Made by a program: the position numbers and the translations under genes. Of a stretch of 33,290 nucleotides of DNA, positions 24,001 to 30,133 are shown piece by piece. The notes beneath the pieces were generated by a model. It had not been told where the DNA came from and ran no database searches. It saw only the letters and a program-made list of their open reading frames with translations. Position 1 is the first letter of the stretch, and every line of letters begins with the position of its first letter. The stretch spans positions 1-33,290 of the forward strand of contig VGGV01000022.1 in the NCBI GenBank assembly GCA_016868455.1, in the 5' to 3' direction. Origin of the DNA: Bacteroidota bacterium (GTDB taxonomy: Bacteria; Bacteroidota; Bacteroidia; Chitinophagales; Chitinophagaceae).

Positions 24001-24082
24001 TGCCCGGAACTGGATTCGAACCAGCACACCTCGCGGCGCCGCCACCTGAAGACGGTGCGTCTACCAATTTCGCCATCCGGGC
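24001..24082 (-). tRNA. tRNA-Leu (anticodon CAG)
   Basis: This is an 82-nt type II tRNA. Acceptor GCCCGGA pairs with TCCGGGC, stem CCGTC/GGCGG closes loop TTCAGGT (anticodon CAG), the variable arm is long and GC-rich (GCGCCGCGAGGTGT region), and the T-arm is CTGGTTCGAATCCAG. The discriminator is A at 24001. Confidence 0.94.
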
Positions 24083-24126
24083 AATTATGTTTGATGGCTT
24101 TTGAAGCGCTTAGCCATATTTATTCA

Positions 24127-24175
24127 GTGCGTCCACCATCCTTATAGCTATCGGGATCGCCATCCGGGCAATTAT
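24127..24175 (-). pseudogene. tRNA-Leu 5' fragment with a palindrome in its D-arm
   Basis: Reading the minus strand from 24175, ATAATT plus GCCCGGATGGCGA (24169-24157) is identical to the flank and nucleotides 1-13 of the real tRNA-Leu. TCCCGATAGCTATAAGGA (24156-24139) follows, then TGGTGGACGCAC (24138-24127), which is one base different from TGGTAGACGCAC of the real gene. The palindrome replaces D-arm bases 14-16. Similarity ends after GACGCAC. The copy starts 87 nt before the intact tRNA on the same strand. Confidence 0.8.
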
Positions 24176-24205
24176 AATAAGAACTTTTTGCCGGTGTAAC
24201 TGCTG

Positions 24206-24235
24206 TCCCAAAAGCTACCGGAATCGCAATCGGAC
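24206..24235 (-). pseudogene. Older, degenerate copy of the same tRNA-Leu 5'/palindrome unit
   Basis: The minus strand reads GTCCGATTGCGA (24235-24224) then TTCCGGTAGCTTTTGGGA (24223-24206). Aligned with the unit at 24127-24175, about 23 of 31 positions match with a single gap, and the junction falls at the same tRNA position. It lies 66 nt further upstream. Confidence 0.45.
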
Positions 24236-24244
24236 CTGGGAGTG

Positions 24245-24252
24245 CAAATATA
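24245..24252 (-). promoter_or_regulatory. -7 box upstream of the tRNA-Leu cluster
   Basis: The minus strand reads TATATTTGC, an exact TAnnTTTG match. A TTTG lies only 12 nt upstream. No better box is seen between the decayed copies and tRNA-Leu, so a transcript from here would carry both decayed 5' copies in its leader. Confidence 0.45.
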
Positions 24253-24398
24253 GGCGACTCCCGACAAACAGGAAAATAAGTGAAAACACATAGCATTCGG
24301 CATATTGCAGCGTATAACTGCAAAGACCCGTAACATTACTCACAGCCGTGGGGAAAAATGTCTCGTCCTGAAAAAAGTTGACTACAAAGTCAACAAAA

Positions 24399-24791
24399 AT
24401 GGAACAACTACGGATTAGATTAAAAACGGGTCCCCCTACACCACATTACAGTGAAGCTTTTAAAAAGAAAATAGTCCGGGAATTTGAGCAAGGCCTGCTG
24501 AACAAGGATCAACTACAGCGTAAATATGGATTAGGTGGTAAGAGCACCGTATTAGAATGGTGCCGCAAGTACGGTAAGTTTGCTTATCATTCACCTTCAA
24601 CAACCGGCAGACCCATGAAAGATCCCCAAAAGCAGCGTATCAAGGAACTGGAAAAAAAGCTAAAGGCAGCAGAGCTTAAGCTTAAAGTTTACGACAAGCT
24701 TATCGAGATACCCAACCGGGAACTGGACACTGACATTATAAAAAAAATAGAGGCCAGGTTGTCCGAGAGTTGGCGACAAAAAAAGAAGTGA
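24399..24791 (+). CDS. IS3-family transposase OrfA (helix-turn-helix)
   Basis: The product has 130 aa from ATG 24399; the open frame back to TTG 24378 is inside the terminal repeat region. YSEAFKKKIVREFEQGLLNK, DQLQRKYGLGGKSTVLEWCR is the helix-turn-helix DNA-binding segment that recognises the IS ends. A leucine-zipper-like helix follows (QRIKELEKKLKAAELKLKVY). The reading frame ends at TGA 24789-24791, 22 nt into orfB. The A_AAA_AAG heptamer just before the stop allows -1 frameshifting to make the OrfAB transposase. Confidence 0.88.
   Translation: MEQLRIRLKTGPPTPHYSEAFKKKIVREFEQGLLNKDQLQRKYGLGGKSTVLEWCRKYGKFAYHSPSTTGRPMKDPQKQRIKELEKKLKAAELKLKVYDKLIEIPNRELDTDIIKKIEARLSESWRQKKK
24779..24785 (+). 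promoter_or_regulatory. Programmed -1 frameshift heptamer A_AAA_AAG
   Basis: Within a run of seven A then G, in the orfA frame (CAA AAA AAG AAG TGA), the heptamer A_AAA_AAG sits three codons before the orfA stop. A -1 slip enters the orfB frame. This is the standard IS3-family arrangement. Confidence 0.8.
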
Positions 24792-25634
24792 GCATTACAT
24801 CTGTAAGCCGTCAGCTTGGCTATAGTAAACAAGCTTACTATAAATCAAAAACTAACCAACAAAAGAAAACCTGCTATCATACAATGGCAAAACAAAAAGT
24901 ATTGGCTGTGAGAAAACAACTGCCCCGCCTGGGTACAAGAAAACTCTATCATCTGCTTGCAGAAGATTTTTAAAAAGGACATCTAGCTGTAGGCCGGGAT
25001 AAATTATTTTCCATTCTGCGGGAAGAACAATTATTGATAGTAAAAAAGAAGCGGTTTACAAAAACAACCGATTCAAGACATGGGATGCACAAGTATCCTA
25101 ACCGGATAAAAGGATGGCTACCTGCAAACCCTGAGCAAATATGGGTAGCTGATATTACCTGGCTAAATATAAAAAAAGACTACGGCTACCTTCATTTGAT
25201 TACGGATGCGTACTCAAAGAAAATAATGGGCTATGAAGTAAGTGATAACCTGGCTGCAAGCAGCACAATTAAAGCGCTGGGGATGGCCTTAAGGAACAGA
25301 AAATATACAACCCCATTAATCCATCACTCCGACAGAGGTTTGCAGTATTGCAGTGCAGGATATACAAAACTGCTTACCGATAACAAAATAGCTATTAGCA
25401 TGACACCAGATGGTAGTCCTTATGATAATGCCATAGCCGAAAGGGTAAATGGTATTTTAAAAGATGAATTTGGGCTTGACGATACATTTGAAAATATGGA
25501 GCAGGCAAGGCGTGAAACGAAACAATCAATTGACTTATATAACAAGTTAAGACCGCATTTAAGCAATAATATGCTGACACCTGATGAAATGCACAAACAA
25601 AATAAACTGAAGCCAAGGGCCTGGCACAAAAAAA

Positions 25635-25668
25635 CCACAAGAACTTTGGAGGGTTCTTGTGGTTTTTT
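25635..25668 (+). terminator. Terminator inside the 3' end of orfB
   Basis: CCACAAGAAC, an 8-nt loop and GTTCTTGTGG form a perfect 10-bp stem, followed by TTTTTT (25663-25668) and preceded by seven A, so it may act in both directions. It lies 22 nt before the orfB stop codon. Confidence 0.75.
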
Positions 25669-25731
25669 ACCTTCGCTTCCACATTCCTAAACCAGTCAAC
25701 CTTTTTTAGGATTATTCATATTAAAAACCAT

Positions 25732-26538
25732 TTACACACTCACATTAAAATCCCTCAGCGCATCATTCAGGCTGGTCTTTAAATCCGTACTGGGTTTACG
25801 CTGACCGATTATCAATGCACAGCCCACCCCAAAATCTCCCGCAGGGAATTTTTTGGTATAAGAACCCGGGATCACCACACTGCGGGCAGGCACACGGCCT
25901 TTCATTTCTTTGGGTGAACGGCCACTTACATCAATTATTTTTGTGGATTGGGTAAGTACCACATTGGCGCCGAGTACTGCCTCTTTTTCAACAATGACTC
26001 CTTCCACTACAATACAGCGGCTGCCGATAAAGCATCCATCTTCAATTATCACCGGCGACGCCTGCAGGGGTTCCAGCACACCGCCGATGCCCACGCCACC
26101 GCTCAGGTGAACGCCTTTGCCTATCTGGGCGCAACTGCCCACGGTGGCCCATGTATCCACCATGGTGCCTTCATCCACATAAGCGCCAATATTCACATAG
26201 CTGGGCATCAGCACCACATTCTTTGCGAGGTAAGCGCCATATCTTGCCACGGCATGCGGCACGGCACGGACACCAAGATCTTTGTAGTTTTTTTTCAGCA
26301 GCATTTTATCATAGAACTCAAATGGCGCCAGATCCCATGTCTGCATGGGTTGAATGCCAAAGTAGAGGAGAATGGCCTGTTTAACCCATTCATTTACTAC
26401 CCATCCATTCTCAGTTGGGGAAGCAACTCTTAATCTTCCTTTATCCAGTTCTTCAATAACGGCATATACAGCATCACTGTATCTTGTTTCTTTCAGCAAG
26501 TCACGCATGGCCCATGCCGCTGAGATCAGGTCTTTCAT
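25732..26538 (-). CDS. dapD: Tetrahydrodipicolinate N-succinyltransferase
   Basis: This enzyme transfers succinate from succinyl-CoA to tetrahydrodipicolinate in the lysine/diaminopimelate pathway (succinylase branch). The 268-aa protein has an N-terminal helical part (LISAAWAMRDLLKETRY), then left-handed beta-helix hexapeptide repeats from about 100 to 210 (VVLMPSYVNIGAYVDEGTMV, IGKGVHLSGGVGIGG, CFIGSRCIVVEGVIV). GSYTKKFPAGDFGVGCALIIG forms the C-terminal end. The gene is monocistronic. A -7-like TATTTTCG (26556-26563) overlaps the first heptad of the repeat array upstream of its start. Confidence 0.93.
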   Translation of the reverse strand: MKDLISAAWAMRDLLKETRYSDAVYAVIEELDKGRLRVASPTENGWVVNEWVKQAILLYFGIQPMQTWDLAPFEFYDKMLLKKNYKDLGVRAVPHAVARYGAYLAKNVVLMPSYVNIGAYVDEGTMVDTWATVGSCAQIGKGVHLSGGVGIGGVLEPLQASPVIIEDGCFIGSRCIVVEGVIVEKEAVLGANVVLTQSTKIIDVSGRSPKEMKGRVPARSVVIPGSYTKKFPAGDFGVGCALIIGQRKPSTDLKTSLNDALRDFNVSV

Positions 26539-26560
26539 TCTTTTCAGGTTTGCTGCGAAA

Positions 26561-26647
26561 ATAGTGAATAGTGAATAGTGAATAGTGAATGGTCAATGAG
26601 GCCTGCCAATTTACAGAGGATTTACTCACTATTGACTATTCACCGTA
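26561..26647. repeat. Inverted heptad arrays between dapD and the GT4 gene
   Basis: Left array: ATAGTGA four times plus ATGGTCA (26561-26595). Right array, opposite sense: CACTATT, GACTATT, CACCGTA (26627-26647). The arrays can pair with each other across about 30 nt. Both divergent promoters (dapD -7 at 26556-26563, GT4 -7 at 26654-26661) lie at the outer edges. Confidence 0.75.
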
Positions 26648-26653
26648 CACAGT

Positions 26654-26661
26654 TACTTTTG
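26654..26661 (+). promoter_or_regulatory. -7 box of the GT4 gene
   Basis: TACTTTTG is an exact TAnnTTTG match. An ATTG at 26631-26634 sits 19 nt upstream as a weak -33 box. The ATG follows only 5 nt after the -7 box, implying a very short or leaderless transcript, or a start slightly further downstream. Confidence 0.5.
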
Positions 26662-26666
26662 CTGGC

Positions 26667-27827
26667 ATGAACATCGGCTTCGATGCTAAACGGGCTTACC
26701 ATAACGGTACGGGGCTGGGCCACTACAGCCGAAGCCTTATCCGTTCGCTTTCGGAATATTACCCGGAGCATCAGTATTACCTGTTCAATCCCAAACCGTC
26801 ATCGCTTTTTTCTTTAAAGGGCGATACTATTCATGAAGTGCTGCCATCCGGGTTTCTCCATAAAACATTTTCATCGGCCTGGCGCAGCAGCTGGGTAAAA
26901 AAGGACCTGCAGCGACTGAAGATTGACCTTTATCACGGCTTAAGTCATGAAATACCGGTTGGGATTCAAAAAACGGGAATCAGCTCCGTGGTCACTATTC
27001 ATGATTTAATACATGAACGACACCCTGAGCAGTACAACGCCATTGATGTAAAGATCTACCGAAAAAAAATCCGGTATGCCTGCACCCATGCCGACAAGGT
27101 GATTGCTATCAGTGAACAAACGAAAAAAGATATCATTGATTTTTATAAAACACCGGAAGAAAAAATAGCCGTGTGTTACCAAAGCTGCAACCCGGCTTTT
27201 GGCTCAAGGGTCAGCGAAGAGGAAAAGAAGCGGGTTAAAAAAATGTATGGATTTCCTGAGGAGTTTTTCCTGTATGTCGGCTCCATCATTGAAAGAAAAA
27301 ACCTGCTGGGCATCTGCAAGGCGATGTTTCTTTTGCGGGACGAACTAAATATACCGTTGGTGGTTATTGGCGACGGGAAAAGATACAAACAGCAGGTAAA
27401 GGATTATATCAGGCAGAATTCACTGGAGGACAAGATCATTTTCCTTTCAGAAAACCCGTCAGTCAGATTATTGCAGTCATTTCAATTGGCAGCAGATTTC
27501 CCATCCATTTATCAATCTGCCGTTGCCATGATCTATCCTTCTTTCTTTGAGGGGTTTGGTATTCCTGTACTGGAAGCATTATGGAGTAAATTGCCGGTGA
27601 TAACCTCCAATGTTTCCTGTTTGCCGGAGGCAGGAGGAGAAGGAGCTTATTATGTGAACCCGGCGAGTGCAGAAGAAATTGCAGCCGGGATGAAGAAAAT
27701 TTATTCAGACAGACAGTTTGCGGCAATAATGATTGAAAAAGGGTGGAAGCATGCACAGAACTTTACGCCTCAGAAACATGCAGAGGCAGTGATGAAAGTG
27801 TATAAAGGCCTCCCTCTATCCCGATAA
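26667..27827 (+). CDS. GT4-family glycosyltransferase
   Basis: The 386-aa GT-B enzyme starts MNIGFDAKRAYHNGTGLGHY, the usual N-terminal acceptor domain start. It has TIHDLIHERHPEQY and KVIAISEQTKKDI midway, then the donor domain FLYVGSIIERKNL, IYPSFFEGFGIPVLEALW (the E-x7-E motif) and VITSNVSCLPEAGG. It probably adds a sugar to an envelope glycan; donor and acceptor are not deducible. The frame is open to 26589, but that extension is repeat DNA upstream of the promoter. The last residues (GLPLSR) and the TAA stop are encoded by a GC-rich repeat and its TCCCGATA palindrome, so the natural C-terminus has been replaced. Confidence 0.87.
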   Translation: MNIGFDAKRAYHNGTGLGHYSRSLIRSLSEYYPEHQYYLFNPKPSSLFSLKGDTIHEVLPSGFLHKTFSSAWRSSWVKKDLQRLKIDLYHGLSHEIPVGIQKTGISSVVTIHDLIHERHPEQYNAIDVKIYRKKIRYACTHADKVIAISEQTKKDIIDFYKTPEEKIAVCYQSCNPAFGSRVSEEEKKRVKKMYGFPEEFFLYVGSIIERKNLLGICKAMFLLRDELNIPLVVIGDGKRYKQQVKDYIRQNSLEDKIIFLSENPSVRLLQSFQLAADFPSIYQSAVAMIYPSFFEGFGIPVLEALWSKLPVITSNVSCLPEAGGEGAYYVNPASAEEIAAGMKKIYSDRQFAAIMIEKGWKHAQNFTPQKHAEAVMKVYKGLPLSR

Positions 27828-27857
27828 ATATCGGGACCCCTCTGTGGGAGGGGACTT
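27808..27857. repeat. GC-rich hairpin repeat with a nested TCCCGATA palindrome
   Basis: Read on the minus strand: AAAGTCCCCTCC, CACA, GAGGGG (hairpin), then the 18-nt palindrome TCCCGATATTTATCGGGA (27819-27836), then TAGAGGGAGGCC. Without the palindrome it matches the repeat in cca (28907-28940): AAGTCCCCTCC, loop, GGAGGGG, ATGTAGGGGAGGC. The palindrome lies at the border between hairpin and tail. Confidence 0.7.
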
Positions 27858-27930
27858 TGGGTTTCCTTAAATTGTAAAATTCTTTTTTCTATCAAGGTTA
27901 ATGAAAACGACTATTATACTTTAGTTCACT

Positions 27931-27985
27931 AAAGCCCCTCTCCCCGGGAGAGGGGCTGGGCCTGCCTGCCGGCAGGGGTGAGGTC
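27931..27985. repeat. GC-rich hairpin repeat with a nested CCTGCCGGCAGG palindrome
   Basis: AAAGCCCCTCTCCC then CGGGAGAGGGGC (hairpin), TGGG, then CCTGCCTGCCGGCAGG (27961-27976), then GGTGAGGTC, ending directly at the tsaC ATG. Removing the 16-nt insert restores a TGGGGGTGAGG tail like that of related repeats. With the copy at 27808 it makes up most of the 158-nt GT4-tsaC gap. Confidence 0.65.
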
Positions 27986-28555
27986 ATGGTAGATTTTGAA
28001 AACGATATTGAACAGTGCCTTGCCGTATTGCGAAGCGGCGGGCTGATACTGTACCCAACCGACACGGTATGGGGGATCGGCTGCGATGCCACCAATGCAG
28101 AAGCGGTGGCGAAGATTTATGCACTGAAAAAAAGACCGGATGAAAAGGCAATGATCATTCTGGTGGCTGATGAAAGGGATGTGCTGCAATACACCGCTTC
28201 ACCCGACCTTACCGTGTTTGACTATCTCGCAAAAGCAACAAAGCCCACCACCGTTATTTACGAAGGCGCTATCGGGCTGGCCGAAAACCTTATTGCCAAA
28301 GATGGAAGCATTGCCATCCGTATCTGCAACGAGCCATTCTGCAAACATCTTATCAAACGCTTCCGCAAACCCATTGTCTCCACTTCAGCCAATATTTCAG
28401 GCGAAGCTGTGCCTAAAACCTTTGCTGAAATAAGCTTTGCAATAAAGCAGGGTGTTGACTATGCTGTTCAATACAGGCAGGATGATACCACCATTGCGCA
28501 ACCTTCTTCGGTGATAAAATGGAGTAATGGGAAAGTGGATGTTCTCAGGCCCTAA
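27986..28555 (+). CDS. tsaC: L-threonylcarbamoyladenylate synthase (Sua5/YrdC family)
   Basis: The enzyme makes threonylcarbamoyl-AMP from Thr, bicarbonate and ATP, the first step of t6A37 tRNA modification. The 189-aa protein covers the YrdC domain: GGLILYPTDTVWGIGCDA near the start, KIYALKKRPDEKAMIILV, and IRICNEPFCKHLI plus VSTSANISGE in the second half. The C-terminal Sua5 domain is absent, so this is the short TsaC type. Its start codon abuts the GC-rich repeat, so repeat DNA forms the whole translation initiation region. MtaB, encoded at 3863, acts on the product. Confidence 0.9.
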   Translation: MVDFENDIEQCLAVLRSGGLILYPTDTVWGIGCDATNAEAVAKIYALKKRPDEKAMIILVADERDVLQYTASPDLTVFDYLAKATKPTTVIYEGAIGLAENLIAKDGSIAIRICNEPFCKHLIKRFRKPIVSTSANISGEAVPKTFAEISFAIKQGVDYAVQYRQDDTTIAQPSSVIKWSNGKVDVLRP

Positions 28556-28557
28556 AC

Positions 28558-28599
28558 GACCAAACCCAAACCTACAAACCATAAACCATAAACCATAAA
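28558..28599. repeat. Heptad array between tsaC and cca
   Basis: Six 7-nt units follow the tsaC stop: GACCAAA, CCCAAAC, CTACAAA, then CCATAAA three times. The last unit ends 12 nt before the cca -7 box. Confidence 0.7.
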
Positions 28600-28611
28600 A
28601 TTCCTTCAGGT

Positions 28612-28619
28612 TATCTTTG
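28612..28619 (+). promoter_or_regulatory. -7 box of cca
   Basis: TATCTTTGCC is an exact TAnnTTTG match 7 nt before the ATG. The -33 region falls in the heptad array and shows no TTTG. Confidence 0.5.
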
Positions 28620-28626
28620 CCCGGGT

Positions 28627-30105
28627 ATGGACATAAAACTGAATACAAAAGAATCAACGATCATTAAAAAAGTGGCCCGTGCTGCTGAAGCGCTGGGACT
28701 GGAGACTTATTTGATCGGCGGTTTTGTCCGGGATAAAATTCTTGACCGGGAGACCAAAGATGCAGATTTTGTCTGCGTGGGCGATGCAATTGAACTGGCA
28801 AAAGAAGTCGCAAAACAATTTAATCCCGTACCCCAGGTTGATTATTTCAAAAACTTCGGTACCGCTTATATCCGTATCAAGACTTCCAATCGTAAAGAAT
28901 CTTCACAAGTCCCCTCCTCAGGAGGGGATGTAGGGGAGGCATTTGATATTGAATTTGTAGGAGCAAGAAAGGAAAGCTACCACCATGACTCAAGAAAACC
29001 TAATGTGGAGCCGGGCACTATCAAAGATGACCAGGACCGCCGCGACTTCACCATCAATGCCCTTGCCATCAGCCTGAATAAAAATAATTACGGTAAACGG
29101 GTTGATCCCTTCAATGGCATAAAAGATCTTGAAGCCGGTATCATCCGCACCCCGCTGGAGCCATCACAAACATTCAGTGATGATCCGCTGCGGATGATGC
29201 GGGCCATCCGTTTTGCAACGGAACTCCGTTTTACCATTGAAGAGAAAACATGGAAGGGGATCATTGAAACAAAAGAGAGGATCAGCATCATCTCTCAGGA
29301 AAGAATTACAGACGAGCTGAATAAGATCATTGCAGCTCCAAAGCCCTCCGTTGGTTTTGATTTATTGTATAAAAGCGGTTTATTGCAACTCATTTTTCCG
29401 CAGATGATTGACCTCGCCGGCGCTGAGTACAAAGATGGCCTGGGCCATAAAGATAATTTCTATCACACATTGCAGGTGCTGGACAATCTTTCTGGAAAAA
29501 CGGATGATCTCTGGCTGCGCTGGGCTGCTGTATTGCATGATATTGCCAAACCGGTCACCAAAAAATTTGAAGAAGGTCAGGGTTGGACCTTTCATGGGCA
29601 TGAAGTGGTAGGGGGAAAAATGGTCCCGAAGATCTTCAGCAAACTGAAACTGCCGCTGCATGAGGAGATGCGGTTCGTAAAAAAAATGGTGGAACTGCAC
29701 CTTCGGCCAATCAGCCTGACCAAAGAAAATATTACAGATTCTGCCATCCGGCGATTATTATTTGATGCAGGTGATGATTTTGATGCACTGATGCTGCTTT
29801 GCGAAGCTGACATTACATCAAAAAACAAACAAAAAGTAAAACGCTACCTCGAAAATTTTCAGCTGGTGCGCCAGCGCTGCAAAGAAGTGGAGGAAAAAGA
29901 TCATATCCGCAACTGGCAGCCGCCCATCACCGGTGAGATCATTCTGGAAACCTTCGGACTGCCGCCTTCCAGGCCGGTGGGTATTATCAAAGATGCACTG
30001 AAGGATGCCATGCTCGACGGAATTATACCCAATACGTATGAAGCCGCCTATGCTTTTATGCTGGAGAAAGGCAGGGAACTGGGCCTGCAGCCTCAAAAAT
30101 CTTAA
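28627..30105 (+). CDS. cca: CCA-adding/poly(A)-polymerase-type tRNA nucleotidyltransferase with HD domain
   Basis: The 492-aa protein completes or repairs tRNA 3' ends, consistent with tRNAs here lacking encoded CCA. The nucleotidyltransferase head has IGGFVRDKILDRETKDADFV (the metal-binding DxD is DAD), later IEFVGARKESY and RRDFTINALAISL, and the neck has DDPLRMMRAIRFA. An HD phosphohydrolase domain follows near residues 275-350 (FYHTLQVLDNL, LRWAAVLHDIAKP). An insertion of about 20 residues (KTSNRKESSQVPSSGGDVGE) lies between two head-domain strands. Much of it is encoded by a GC-rich hairpin repeat (28907-28940) that keeps the frame. All catalytic motifs remain, so the enzyme is probably active. 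Confidence 0.9.
   Translation: MDIKLNTKESTIIKKVARAAEALGLETYLIGGFVRDKILDRETKDADFVCVGDAIELAKEVAKQFNPVPQVDYFKNFGTAYIRIKTSNRKESSQVPSSGGDVGEAFDIEFVGARKESYHHDSRKPNVEPGTIKDDQDRRDFTINALAISLNKNNYGKRVDPFNGIKDLEAGIIRTPLEPSQTFSDDPLRMMRAIRFATELRFTIEEKTWKGIIETKERISIISQERITDELNKIIAAPKPSVGFDLLYKSGLLQLIFPQMIDLAGAEYKDGLGHKDNFYHTLQVLDNLSGKTDDLWLRWAAVLHDIAKPVTKKFEEGQGWTFHGHEVVGGKMVPKIFSKLKLPLHEEMRFVKKMVELHLRPISLTKENITDSAIRRLLFDAGDDFDALMLLCEADITSKNKQKVKRYLENFQLVRQRCKEVEEKDHIRNWQPPITGEIILETFGLPPSRPVGIIKDALKDAMLDGIIPNTYEAAYAFMLEKGRELGLQPQKS
28907..28940. repeat. GC-rich hairpin repeat inserted in frame in cca
   Basis: AAGTCCCCTCC, TCA, GGAGGGG, then ATGTAGGGGAGGC. The hairpin has perfect 7-bp arms. It is the same plan as the intergenic copies and is translated as part of SSQVPSSGGDVGEA. 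Confidence 0.7.
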
Positions 30106-30133
30106 ACTTGAACGGTAAATCGTAAATTCGCTT

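Larger units (their letters stand above)
24770..25690 (+). pseudogene. IS3-family transposase OrfB (DDE integrase), one in-frame stop
   Basis: The frame runs from 24770, in the -1 phase of orfA. It is broken by TAA at 24971-24973 (LLAEDF, stop, KGHLAVGRDKLF) and continues in the same frame to 25690. The rve catalytic core is complete: Asp in WVADITWL, Asp in HHSDRGLQYCS, Glu in AIAERVNGILKDEF. So a single nonsense change, for example AAA to TAA, separates it from a normal orfB. The last 20 or so codons run through a terminator hairpin (25635-25668). The two parts, 67 and 218 residues, are unlikely to be active separately. Confidence 0.85.
24366..25711 (+). mobile_element. IS3-family insertion sequence (IS150-like)
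   Basis: Imperfect terminal inverted repeats bound the element: left TCCTGAAAAAAGTTGACT from 24366, and right, read on the minus strand, TCCTAAAAAAGGTTGACT from 25711. Between them lie orfA and an orfB in the -1 frame with a slippery heptamer at their overlap. I saw no clear target duplication by eye, and the exact outer ends may extend a few bases. The element lies between the tRNA-Leu cluster and dapD. The orfB stop codon suggests it can no longer move on its own. Confidence 0.85.

Noticed and set aside
26561-26647. CRISPR array
   Set aside because: Units are 7 nt with no spacers; no cas gene is present in the window.
26589-26666. Longer N-terminus of the GT4 protein
   Set aside because: It would be translated from the heptad arrays and lies upstream of the -7 box; MNIGFDAKRAYHN is the usual family start.
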